From positions 1 through 64,000 of the forward strand of contig JACAVV010000015.1 of NCBI GenBank assembly GCA_024648695.1: a stretch of DNA of 64,000 nt, in the 5' to 3' direction. The notes below the pieces were generated by a model. It saw only the letters and a program-made list of their open reading frames with translations. It was not told the origin of the DNA and did not search any database. Origin of the DNA: Nitrospina sp. (GTDB lineage: Bacteria; Nitrospinota; Nitrospinia; Nitrospinales; JACRGP01). Shown piece after piece: positions 53,701 through 60,874 of this stretch. Position 1 is the stretch's first letter, and every line of letters starts with the position of its first letter. Position numbers and translations under genes: made by a program.

Positions 53701-53992
53701 CGATCTGCCAAAGCCCCTGGGAAAACTTCGCTGTGGCCGTTTGCCTGGGTTCGCCTGTGAACCAGTGATGAACGTCTGCCACCGCAAATAAGGCGCGACG
53801 ATCCGGTTTCAGACGGTAAGCCGATTGCAGGGTGTCCAGCATTTCCCCGGAAGGCACTTCCAGAACGGTTGGAATTGCGAGACCCTGGGGTTTACCTGTT
53901 TCATTGGGCGGACTCGGTTGTAGCGCCCAAAATAACACGCCTGCCAGTAACGACAATAAAATCGCAATTCGGATGACCCGACCATTAGTCAA
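50795..53992 (-). CDS. Large helical-repeat (TPR-like) envelope protein
   Basis: A 1065-residue protein of unknown function. One N-terminal membrane helix (residues 7-24) anchors it, with the bulk outside the cytosol. The rest is almost wholly helical, with TPR-like pairs most evident after residue 640 (YKQLYNRAWKEISHLEGGQQ, LRLTGELQDHLGYPKDAETTFRFLHKRYP, ERHSEAIDWYRVAVETG). The N-terminal 150 residues (about 45-120) look different and may form a small separate domain. No peptidase or transglycosylase motif was found. It stands alone. Codon usage looks ordinary. It may be a scaffold for envelope or secretion complexes. Confidence 0.75.
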   Translation of the reverse strand: MTNGRVIRIAILLSLLAGVLFWALQPSPPNETGKPQGLAIPTVLEVPSGEMLDTLQSAYRLKPDRRALFAVADVHHWFTGEPRQTATAKFSQGLWQIEYGGERVGSLPEQPDFSHFTGLLTEWVHALNAKYPQEIATSPQSDYSSLRATLDGYLLQSTLAGLKSANHLWEEGHRDAELLHLATRGLVQMLCFSFDSMQLMDPLAGKSLAMLAVTQNLTEFDSFREEALLASQMGYSAHAKKLAWRLRKSDPLRAYLDRENESLEQMAKKKKASTETKFLWLQRLAYDQNYQRWAQWFFGAFEESHLSLPLFKTLMDVGSIQNNRSSTGWFLAITLFHLKNQVTPFESKKFPKPTFKIFFSENDFYSEVQNYLDITRPNYLQYPDLFIYDPRKLTDQFESLLHQVENRYQGIFMESQHYRALMYGFLFSPLIEKGNYYLDTLSAIQDAKTFADWLGRGMAPALQESSKEKTQNGFLEKQVEKNRVQGGFADEEIRRNVNLYSQVKTDFWHWFEHLIESESSRKNLPALEEDLKNHPGLGGDLLFRTYLEIKKHFPTINPQLVSNAKLLLARLDSRALHQKYLKDIAYEDLFDLKLYEKTLAFLAHTDPARYEFEQVRYAYFKRDTAALKSFLGSGGKQINNQAFALEWLDLLGTVKPAYLKQQYRELIKKDPRNWYLRKKFVEYLFKVKGFREARRTIRDWQKLKVKTGGLAHVFAYNYLTESYMKQKLYNRAWKEISHLEGGQQARTLRLTGELQDHLGYPKDAETTFRFLHKRYPRALHNMLPLVKFLWRQGRHEEAGEVLRKYPFTLNTEDWRDTIGTAFSEIFSKQKVDKGVNAFSYLVGSKYNPFQYGQIAHAVFKKGKNPELAFKIKEQIKTGYYGQTLILLEAYTYLRKWKDEKQALAWLKKSVPDKWLRQSAEFIFQTRTYPLLWKLIEKPDSYTWLLRAASSLTLKEMNKDEKVSLMNHYNRKGTADHYHHIGRYLLGFNTLEALLSQTKSSKERCLAAYYIAYKAEQEERHSEAIDWYRVAVETGVNSTLEYRMGFTSLRNLMYEFKPVAQLGVLK

Positions 53993-54158
53993 TATTCTGT
54001 CCCCTGTTCATTATGTACAATGATTGCTAAAAATTATAAACGTTTGCCTTTCAGGAATCTATTTGATTCTTAAGGCTTTATAATGATTGCGAAAATAATC
54101 GAAGCGGGTATTGAAGAGCGATATAATGAACCTAATCAACCTTTCAGGAGGAAGGAAA

Positions 54159-55229
54159 ATGAAAAAGCTGATCGCAAATCGTTTTTCAACCATTTTCGTA
54201 ATAGCCGCTTTGTTTTGTACCGTTTTTGGTGCGGGCAGAGGACAAGCCGTCACCATTGAGGAATACCTAACGCCTACTAATGACAGTTCCCCGACCGATC
54301 TCTCTTTTGATGCAGACGGCATTTTGTGGTTCACCGAAATCCAGGGCAATCGCATTGGCAAGCTGGATCCGGCTAAAGCCAAGGCAGGCACCAGTGACGG
54401 ATTTTCAGAATTCCAAGTGCCCACCGCCGACAGTCGTCCGAACAACATCACCGTGGCTCGCGACGGTACCATCTGGTTCACCGAAATGCAGGGGAATAAG
54501 GTGGGACGGCTCGATCCCAAAACCGGAATCATCAAGGAATACGCGATCCCGACCCAAAACAGTGAACCGCATGACATTCTGGAAGGTTCCGACGGCAACA
54601 TCTGGTTTCTGGAATTCGAAACGAACAAAGTGGGACGCCTCGATCCTGCAACAGGTGCCATCCGTGAATACCCTGTTGGCAAAGGTAATCCGCATGCGAT
54701 GGTGATCAAGGACAGCACCCTTTGGTTCACCCAGGGCGGCAAGTTCTGGGCAAAGAAATTTGCCAACAAGTTGGGCGGACTTGATATAGCGTCGGGCAAG
54801 TTTTTCGATATCCCCGTGCCACCGAAAAATTCTGTGCCGCACGCCATCGCTCTGGCGAAAGATGGATCGCTTTGGTTTTCAAAAATGTTCGAACAAAAAT
54901 TGTCTCAGATTCAGGAAGGCTCTACAAAAATTCTCGATTATCCTCTATTGGGAAACAAGCGCAATCCGCATGACATTTTTGTGGACGAAGGCCGGGGCTG
55001 GATCTGGTTCACCCAAATCCGCCACGACAGCATAGGCCGTCTGGACCTCGCCAGGGCGAAGCCCGAAACCAGCAAGGGAATGGAAGAATATAAATTGCCG
55101 ACAAAGGGAGCGCATCCATCAGCGATAACGATGGATAAGGAAGGCAACCTCTGGTTCACAGAAATGGGCCACTTCTTCCGCGGCCATTTTCAAAATAAAA
55201 TAGGAAAGCTGGTAGTGGGGGAACAGTGA
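54159..55229 (+). CDS. Secreted beta-propeller protein, virginiamycin B lyase-like
   Basis: A 356-residue exported protein. Signal peptide residues 1-29 end in GRGQA. The mature part is a seven-bladed propeller of about 42-residue repeats with the Vgb/NHL pattern DGxIWFTExxxNKIGRLDP (for example DGTIWFTEMQGNKVGRLDP). Virginiamycin B lyase linearises streptogramin B antibiotics, but most bacterial relatives in this family are not proven lyases and may be generic carriers. I choose ATG 54159, which has AGGAGG just upstream and a signal peptide. Confidence 0.82.
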   Translation: MKKLIANRFSTIFVIAALFCTVFGAGRGQAVTIEEYLTPTNDSSPTDLSFDADGILWFTEIQGNRIGKLDPAKAKAGTSDGFSEFQVPTADSRPNNITVARDGTIWFTEMQGNKVGRLDPKTGIIKEYAIPTQNSEPHDILEGSDGNIWFLEFETNKVGRLDPATGAIREYPVGKGNPHAMVIKDSTLWFTQGGKFWAKKFANKLGGLDIASGKFFDIPVPPKNSVPHAIALAKDGSLWFSKMFEQKLSQIQEGSTKILDYPLLGNKRNPHDIFVDEGRGWIWFTQIRHDSIGRLDLARAKPETSKGMEEYKLPTKGAHPSAITMDKEGNLWFTEMGHFFRGHFQNKIGKLVVGEQ

Positions 55230-55244
55230 GGACAAGTCATAGTC

Positions 55245-55287
55245 TCCTCCTCACCCCAGCCCTTTCCGCGGTGGGGAGAGAGGGTAC
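55245..55287. repeat. CCC/GGG-rich intergenic repeat or hairpin
   Basis: A segment reading CTCCTCACCCCAGCCCTTTC with a matching GGGGAGAGAGGG arm lies between convergent genes. It resembles a widespread class of intergenic palindromes (CCCTCACCC...GGGAGAGGG) and could also stop transcription from either side. A degenerate inverted copy occurs near 60087-60117. Confidence 0.45.
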
Positions 55288-55303
55288 AGGCAGAATTTTA
55301 TGA

Positions 55304-55642
55304 TTATCTTTTCTCAGCGCAGGCCACGCAGAGGAGGGATTCGGGCATCAGCAGGATGCGTTGTGGGGGGATGGGTTCCCAGCAACTACGGCACATTCCG
55401 AAATCAGGGTCATCGATATTCGCCAGGGCTTTTTCCATATTCTCCAACTTGAACTTTGCGGAGTTCAGGGAAGCTTCATTGATGCTTTTGCTGTTGATTG
55501 CTTCCATACGCGTCAAACGCCCAATTGCGTTGTCTGGGGCTACGGGCTGAACCGTTCCTTCGAGGCTTTTTATGAGGCTCTTTTGATTTTCAATTTCCTC
55601 GACGATTGTTGATTTCAGTTGTTCTTTATATTCAGAATCCAT
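55304..55642 (-). CDS. TraR/DksA-type zinc-finger protein
   Basis: A 112-residue protein of the DksA/TraR family, which binds the RNA polymerase secondary channel. An N-terminal coiled coil (about 5-75) is followed by a four-cysteine zinc finger, CRSCWEPIPPQRILLMPESLLCVAC, with the usual pattern. The typical acidic DxxDxA tip of DksA reads here as NIDDPDFGMC. It is shorter than E. coli DksA (151 residues) and more like the small TraR/YbiI group. It is the last gene of a minus-strand set after the acidic small protein and the methyltransferase. Confidence 0.85.
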   Translation of the reverse strand: MDSEYKEQLKSTIVEEIENQKSLIKSLEGTVQPVAPDNAIGRLTRMEAINSKSINEASLNSAKFKLENMEKALANIDDPDFGMCRSCWEPIPPQRILLMPESLLCVACAEKR

Positions 55643-55674
55643 GCTCTGCCTCTAATGTTATCCCCGAAGAAACT

Positions 55675-55923
55675 CTAGATAAAATCTTCCAGATCAAATT
55701 GTGCCTCGCATTCGGGATGGCGGAAATCGACATACAGATCGGCTTCATCGAACTGAGCGTTCCAGTTGTATAACCGTTCCCATTTCAGGTCTTCTGCTTC
55801 GACTTTCGCCGTGTACTCCTCGAACTGCTCCTTCGTTTTGCATTCCAGCACAACTCTAAATCGTTCATTGGCTTTGAACTCAAGCAGAAAACGTTCTTTT
55901 TTTTCGTTTGTCTCGTCGGTCAA
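55675..55923 (-). CDS. Small acidic hypothetical protein
   Basis: An 82-residue cytosolic protein of unknown function, read from TTG 55923 because AAAGGA lies 7 bases upstream and an upstream reading would run into the preceding gene. The sequence (KKERFLLEFKANERFRVVLECKTKEQFEEYTAKVEAEDLKWER) is mixed helix and strand, and ends with acidic residues (ECEAQFDLEDFI). It starts 16 bases after the methyltransferase stop on the same strand, so co-transcription is likely. Confidence 0.6.
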   Translation of the reverse strand: MTDETNEKKERFLLEFKANERFRVVLECKTKEQFEEYTAKVEAEDLKWERLYNWNAQFDEADLYVDFRHPECEAQFDLEDFI

Positions 55924-55939
55924 AATAAAATCCTTTCGG

Positions 55940-56731
55940 TTAAGATTCGGTTTGGGAGGCCCAGCCGGAAAAGGCGCAACGCATGGCATGCAAAGGCACG
56001 AAGCGCGAAATGTCCTCAGCAATGAAATTCATGAATTCGTCGGCCAGAGTCTGGTCTTCGAAGCATTCATAAACGTCATCCAGAAATCCACCGCGCAACA
56101 AAGGATGTTCCAAAAAAGCGCGGCCGGGTCCGGTGACCACTTCCAGAGGTTCTTCGCTGGCTTTCACTCGTTCCATTCCCAAATCCTTCAACCATTCTTC
56201 GGCTTGTTTTGCTGAAGGTCGTTCGTGAATATATTCCAATAGGGCTTTTTGCTCCTTTTCGTATCCTCGCTTTTTCATTTCCTCTTCGACGACCACCCAC
56301 AGGGAATCGAAGGTTCCCAGCGAGGGAAAAGTCAATACCAACTGACCGCCGGGTTTGAGAAATTGCACCAGGCTTTGCAAAGCCTCGAATCGATGCGGCC
56401 GAAAGAACATGAACGACAAATTGCCCGTGATGCGATCAAATTGCGGTAGTGATGGCGGCAGTTGTTTCATATCCGCCACCTCGAACTGCAACCAGGGCAT
56501 GCGGTTTTGCTGGATCGTTCGAGCCCTCAACACTTGCCGGTGATTGATGTCAACAGCGAGGACCTTACCTTCTGGTCCTACTTTAGATGCAATATGAAAG
56601 GAAGGGATTCCACCACCTGCGGCAATGTCCAACACCGTTGCCCCGGGAAAAAGGTCGAGGTGACCCAACAACGTTTGGGCAAAAGGCGTCGACCAGGGAT
56701 CGTTAGTGGGAAGGGGCCAGATGTCGGTCAT
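55940..56731 (-). CDS. Class I SAM-dependent methyltransferase (UbiE-like)
   Basis: A 263-residue methyltransferase. Motif I is VLDIAAGGGIPSFHIA, followed by the acidic strand VLAVDINHRQV, motif FEVADMKQLP and GNLSFMFFRP, and the late FLKPGGQLVLTFPS. This is the generic Methyltransf_11/25-like fold; the substrate is unknown. I favour ATG 56731; a TTG at 56770 with AAAGG upstream would add 13 residues. It follows the FG-GAP lipoprotein gene on the same strand by about 50 bases. Confidence 0.82.
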   Translation of the reverse strand: MTDIWPLPTNDPWSTPFAQTLLGHLDLFPGATVLDIAAGGGIPSFHIASKVGPEGKVLAVDINHRQVLRARTIQQNRMPWLQFEVADMKQLPPSLPQFDRITGNLSFMFFRPHRFEALQSLVQFLKPGGQLVLTFPSLGTFDSLWVVVEEEMKKRGYEKEQKALLEYIHERPSAKQAEEWLKDLGMERVKASEEPLEVVTGPGRAFLEHPLLRGGFLDDVYECFEDQTLADEFMNFIAEDISRFVPLHAMRCAFSGWASQTES

Positions 56732-56785
56732 AAAGGGTTTCGGTTTTTGAAAGGTAGAGAAGGGGGACAAATTTATTTTGACCTT

Positions 56786-57934
56786 TTAACCTTCTTCCAC
56801 CTTCGATTGAAAACTTGGTTTTTGCAGAATGATTTCCAGCAATGAGGCGTCGTGCAGGACCACTGCCAGGTCTTCGAGGCCGTCCCGGTTGAAATCGGCA
56901 CCTACCATGGCGCGGGGTTCGCGTCCGACAGGATAATTATTGTGCGGGAACACAAAGGTACCGTCGCCTCGTCCTTCCACAACCGATACACTTCCGTCGC
57001 GCCGATTGGCCACCACGACATCCGGAATTTTATCTCCGGTGAACTCGCCTGCGACCATCGCATGCGGTCCTTTTTCCCCCGCAAAATCGGGCATGGCCTG
57101 GAAATCGCCCTGGCCGTCGCCCAGGAACAGAGTCACGCTGTCAAGCATGGTGCTGGAGACGATCAGGTCGGCGTTTCCGTCCATATTCATATCGTATTGC
57201 GTGATGTTCGACGATTGGTGTCCGCCTTTAATTTTTTTAGGGGTTTGAAAGGTGCCGTTGCCATTGCCCAGATAAATTTTGATATTGTTCGATCTGACGG
57301 CGTTGAACGAAACGGCGAGATCCAGGTTCTTGTCATTATTAAAATCGCCTGTAGTGATGGATGACGGTGTTCCCGGTGCTTTATAGGCTTCCGCCAGTTT
57401 GAACTCGCCGGTGCCGGTGCCAATCAGAATAAGGAGTTTGTCGAAACGGAGAGTCACCACGAGATCCACTTTTTCGTCGTTATTGAAATCCCCCGAAGCC
57501 AGGCCGATGGGAAGCCTGCCCACTTTCACCGGTTCCTTTTTGATGAACACCCCGTCCTTTTGGCCGAGGATGATGGATACATTATCGTCGCCATAGTTCC
57601 CCACGGCGACATCCGCGATGCCGTCTCCATTGAAATCATCCAGCGCCAGCGACATCGGTTCGCGTCCGGTTTCAAGCACCACTTCTTTCTTGAAAGAACC
57701 GTCGCCGGCACCCTGATAATAATGGATCGAATGATCCTGAGAATTGGCGATCAGTAAATCCGGATAGCCATCTCCGTTCATATCGTGGCTTCTCATCGTG
57801 GTGGGTTTTTTACCTACGGGGTAGGTGACCGGCATGCTGAAAATATCGGGGGCCGGACCCGATTGCTGGCAAGCGGAAGGGAATAGAAAAAGACATGCCA
57901 GGCTGAGCGTTAGAAAAATTCTGTTATCAAACAC
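56786..57934 (-). CDS. FG-GAP/VCBS-repeat lipoprotein
   Basis: A 382-residue lipid-anchored beta-propeller. Lipobox FPSAC follows a hydrophobic signal, so the protein is anchored at Cys22. The body consists of seven FG-GAP units with calcium-binding loops of the D-x-N-x-D-G-x-x-D type (DMNGDGYPDLLIANSQDHSI, DFNGDGIADVAVGNYGDDN, DFNNDKNLDLAVSF, and others). Such proteins often mediate surface adhesion or carry proteins in the envelope. No enzymatic domain is seen. It is the first gene of a minus-strand set with the methyltransferase. Confidence 0.85.
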   Translation of the reverse strand: MFDNRIFLTLSLACLFLFPSACQQSGPAPDIFSMPVTYPVGKKPTTMRSHDMNGDGYPDLLIANSQDHSIHYYQGAGDGSFKKEVVLETGREPMSLALDDFNGDGIADVAVGNYGDDNVSIILGQKDGVFIKKEPVKVGRLPIGLASGDFNNDEKVDLVVTLRFDKLLILIGTGTGEFKLAEAYKAPGTPSSITTGDFNNDKNLDLAVSFNAVRSNNIKIYLGNGNGTFQTPKKIKGGHQSSNITQYDMNMDGNADLIVSSTMLDSVTLFLGDGQGDFQAMPDFAGEKGPHAMVAGEFTGDKIPDVVVANRRDGSVSVVEGRGDGTFVFPHNNYPVGREPRAMVGADFNRDGLEDLAVVLHDASLLEIILQKPSFQSKVEEG

Positions 57935-58089
57935 GTTTCAAATGTTCTCCACAAGGCGTATTAAAACTTGCGACCCCGGTTACTTTGGCGAATAACCTTC
58001 GAAAGGTCTCTATAAAAACGTTTAAATTCTAAAATAAATCTAATATAATCAATAGTTTATGAAAACTTTTAAGCCCTCTTCCTGCAAAA

Positions 58090-58902
58090 ATGGCCCCTCT
58101 GTCTCAAGTGTTTCCATTCAAAACAAAAGAGCCTGCGCCCGGTACATCGGGTCTACCTTGCACGGCGCGAATCCTGGTTAAAAAACCGTTCTGGCTGATC
58201 CAGTGGATATTGTGGCTTTCAGCCTGCGTTTTACTCGCCAATTGCAGTGGCCCCAAATTGTTTCCGGAGTTACCCGGACCCGGTGTTTACCATACCGTGC
58301 AAAAGGGGCAAACCCTGTATCGCATTGCGCAGGCTTATGGCATTGATTTTAAGACTCTACAACGAATCAACGGAATAGACAACCCGGAAAGACTGCAAAT
58401 CGGCACCCGGCTTTGGGTTCCCGGAGCGAGCCGCGTAGTTTACATTCCTCCTAGTGATTCCAAAAAGATTCAGGTGGCGCGAAAACCCAAGCGGACGACC
58501 AAAAAGTATAGAAAAAAACATGCAGTAAAATCCCGATTAATGTGGCCGGTTAAAGGCACGTTAACCTCCGGATTCGGCAAGCGAGGCGGTAGAAACCACG
58601 AAGGCATCGACATCGGGGCCAGAAAAGGAACGCCCATTTGGGCGGCGGACGATGGCAAGGTGGTGTTCAGCGGATGGGGTCCGACAGGTTACGGCAAGAT
58701 GATCATTGTCCAGCACACCAGGCAATTGACCACACTGTATGCGCATAACTCGAAAAATCTGGTTCGCAAAAATACCACGGTGAGGCGGGGGCAAACCATC
58801 GCGCGGGTCGGAGCTACAGGTCGGGCAACGGGACCGCATCTCCATTTTGAAGTCCGCAACAACGCTCACCCAAAAGATCCACTGCTTTTTTTATCCAATT
58901 GA
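58090..58902 (+). CDS. LysM and M23-domain murein lipoprotein (NlpD/EnvC-like)
   Basis: A 270-residue envelope protein for peptidoglycan binding and cleavage control. After a long N-terminal lead, a hydrophobic helix ends in the lipobox VLLANC. A LysM domain (about 65-110, YHTVQKGQTLYRIAQAYGIDFKTLQRIN) binds murein, a basic linker follows, and an M23 domain (about 150-268) retains the zinc motifs HEGIDIG and HLHFEV, so it may be an active endopeptidase. NlpD proteins with intact motifs can still be activators only. It is co-directional with apt. Confidence 0.9.
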   Translation: MAPLSQVFPFKTKEPAPGTSGLPCTARILVKKPFWLIQWILWLSACVLLANCSGPKLFPELPGPGVYHTVQKGQTLYRIAQAYGIDFKTLQRINGIDNPERLQIGTRLWVPGASRVVYIPPSDSKKIQVARKPKRTTKKYRKKHAVKSRLMWPVKGTLTSGFGKRGGRNHEGIDIGARKGTPIWAADDGKVVFSGWGPTGYGKMIIVQHTRQLTTLYAHNSKNLVRKNTTVRRGQTIARVGATGRATGPHLHFEVRNNAHPKDPLLFLSN

Positions 58903-59027
58903 AGCCGGAGCCGAGGATACATTATTGCCGACAACATTAAGGAACTTTGCTAATATAACCAGCCGGGCCATTGCGGATTCCCAATAAATTACTAAATAAA
59001 CATTTTGCCGTGCACGGAGAAAATTAA

Positions 59028-59546
59028 ATGGAACAATTAAAACAAGCCATTCGAGACATCCCCGATTTCCCGAAAGCCGGGATCGTTTTCAAAGACATCA
59101 CCCCTATGCTTTCCAATCCGGAAACCCTGGCGCAATGCATCAATGCTTTTAAGGACCGGTATGCCGGTAAGGGGATCGATACCGTGGTCGGAGTCGAGGC
59201 TCGTGGATTTATCTTTGGCGCGGCGCTGGCCTTATCGCTGGGGTGTGGTTTCACCATGATCCGCAAACCGGGAAAGCTTCCTTACAAAACATTTCAGGAA
59301 ACCTACAGCCTGGAATATGGCACCGACACCATAGAGATTCATCAGGACGCTATTCAAACCGGACAGAAAGTTTTGGTCATCGACGACGTGTTGGCCACGG
59401 GGGGAACCGTGAATGCCGCGGCCAGCCTACTTAAAAATAATTTTGAATGTGAAATTTTAGAAGCGGCATTTGTGATGGAGTTGGGGTTCCTGAACGGACG
59501 AGACAAACTCGGCGGCCTTCCTGTATTTTCACTGATTACGTATTAG
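59028..59546 (+). CDS. apt: Adenine phosphoribosyltransferase
   Basis: Purine salvage enzyme converting adenine and PRPP to AMP. The family motifs are clear: DIPDFPKAGIVFKDITPML near the N-terminus, GVEARGFIFGAALAL, RKPGKLP, and the PRPP-binding VLVIDDVLATGGTVNAA. At 172 residues it has the normal length. GGAG lies 9 bases before the ATG. Confidence 0.97.
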   Translation: MEQLKQAIRDIPDFPKAGIVFKDITPMLSNPETLAQCINAFKDRYAGKGIDTVVGVEARGFIFGAALALSLGCGFTMIRKPGKLPYKTFQETYSLEYGTDTIEIHQDAIQTGQKVLVIDDVLATGGTVNAAASLLKNNFECEILEAAFVMELGFLNGRDKLGGLPVFSLITY

Positions 59547-59643
59547 GTTTTGAAAAGCAATATACATGGGGGACCAGGTTTGTTGGTGAAGAGAGTGTTT
59601 CGAGCCTAATCATGTAAATGCATCTCCTGTAATACGAAAAGAG

Positions 59644-59686
59644 TGTCATCTTGAGGAGCGCATTTTGTGACGAAGGATCTCTAGTA
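59644..59686. repeat. Widespread GTCAT-type intergenic repeat (single copy)
   Basis: The segment TGTCATCTTGAGGAGCG followed by TTTTGTGACGAAGGATCTCTAG matches the general form of a repeat seen between genes in many bacterial genomes (TGTCATTCTGAGGAGCGAAGCGACGAAGAATCTC-like). Only one clear copy is in this window, with a weak fragment at 143-152. The function is unknown. Confidence 0.4.
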
Positions 59687-59754
59687 AACGCCTTATCGCA
59701 AGAATGGTTTTTCTCCCACAGTGTGGCCTTAACTCGAAAGAAATAAACCTCCGT

Positions 59755-59991
59755 TCAGTTAGTTTCTTTGGAAGGTTTGAGAACGCGGAAAAACAATTCG
59801 CCCTTCAAATGCTGGAGAAGCTTGTTAATATCGTCCAGGTAATCGGGAGAGGCTACCAGCTCAATCAAACCACGGCTGGCATCCAGGGTGCGGACCACAG
59901 CCAGTTCATCGTAAGCCTCGAACAGGGAAACGATGTAGGCGATATCTTTTTTATCGACTTCGAGCTGGATTTGGATTGAATCTTCGTGCAT
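59755..59991 (-). CDS. DUF4911-domain small protein
   Basis: A 78-residue cytosolic protein resembling DUF4911, with SIQIQLEVDKKDIAYIVSLFEAYDELAVVRTLDASRGLIELVASPDY as the conserved core. The pattern suggests a compact alpha/beta domain, possibly a small-ligand or protein-binding module. Function unknown. I place the start at ATG 59991, where homology begins. An upstream ATG at 60012 would add seven residues. Neither has a clear SD. It is convergent with apt and stands alone. Confidence 0.68.
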   Translation of the reverse strand: MHEDSIQIQLEVDKKDIAYIVSLFEAYDELAVVRTLDASRGLIELVASPDYLDDINKLLQHLKGELFFRVLKPSKETN

Positions 59992-60012
59992 GGGTTTTCG
60001 GGTATTTATCAT

Positions 60013-60402
60013 TTTTTTAGTAACTATTAGGGCAATGCCTTGGAGGCAGGGCTGTTAAAGAAAGACTTCAAAATTTCCCTTCTTTACACCGTGGGAGAAG
60101 GCCAGGGTGGGGGGGATGATTTGTTGTCTGCTTCCGCTTTTAAAAAGAAACCTTGGTACTCAGGGGTTGAAAGATCTATTTTAACGTTCCCGCCTATCAT
60201 GTCAATATAAGCAATCCCCTTTACACCAGAACCCCAGGCTAAAATCAATAAACCCTGGAAATTGTATTTAGTCCCCCCCCTTAATAAAAGTCGTCTGAAA
60301 ACCCGGCTTGAATCACCTTTTTTTATCTCTGCAGATAGCAGGAAAGTTCAGAAAAATGATATTTTCAATAAAAAAAGAGCTTTAAATTTCCTTTATCAAG
60401 TG
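60013..60402. other. Intergenic region, no intact gene
   Basis: Nearly 400 bases without a gene. At 60087-60117 a GGGAGAAGGCCAGGGTGGGGG stretch is an inverted, degenerate relative of the repeat at 55245. Just downstream begins the decayed FIMAH fragment. Confidence 0.4.
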
Positions 60403-60680
60403 ATCTCTCCGATAGAGGCGATTGCTAACCAAACAGTCGTCGTGGAAGGATTGGACCTTCCTAAAGGTATTGAAAACGGTTGCTCAAAAGCTGGCCCATG
60501 CGGCCAAATCTATCGAAAAAGGGAAACCGGAAGAAGCGATTCTGAACCTTCAGGAGTTCATCGGGCAATTGAACGCATTGAGCGGCAAGAAGATCGATCC
60601 AACAGATGCCGATGCATTGATTGCGCAAACCCTGCCCATTATTGCGGCTATCACCGCAAAAGCCAACAGCGTTTTATTAA
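60403..60680 (+). pseudogene. Decayed FIMAH-domain gene fragment
   Basis: The segment SPIEAIANQTVVVEGLDLPKGIEN at 60403-60477 reads in one frame. The sequence then shifts frame and continues as AQKLAHAAKSIEKGKPEEAILN, then LQEFIGQLNALSGKKIDPTDADALI. Joined across one frameshift near 60478-60490, these match the FIMAH domain found at the C-terminal ends of secreted multidomain proteins. No N-terminal domains or signal peptide precede it. It is therefore a remnant of a larger secreted protein, followed at once by a terminator. Confidence 0.6.
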
Positions 60681-60682
60681 AA

Positions 60683-60718
60683 ATCCCATCTCCGGAAGTC
60701 CGGGAAGGGGATTTTTTT
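60683..60718 (+). terminator. Rho-independent terminator after the FIMAH remnant
   Basis: A 13-base imperfect stem (60683-60695 with 60700-60711-side arm, about 10 of 13 pairs, CCGG/CCGG core, AAGT loop) is followed by TTTTTTT at 60712-60718. It lies right after the FIMAH-coding sequence, as expected for the terminator of the original gene. Confidence 0.65.
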
Positions 60719-60874
60719 ATTTTTTCCCCAAAGCCGTTGAAGTTTTCAGGCGTAACTCATCCTTTTTCGAAAATTTGCCGTTATACTATTATTATCATTG
60801 GAGAGAAGTAAAACGATTCCTTTGGTTTTTGGGTTCACTGCAAACCATTGAAAAAGTGTGAGGGAGATAGAAAT

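Noticed and set aside
60190-60861. Open frame of about 200 codons before the first peptidase
   Set aside because: Only its middle is protein-like (the first part of the FIMAH domain); the rest is out of frame, so it was treated as a pseudogene fragment.
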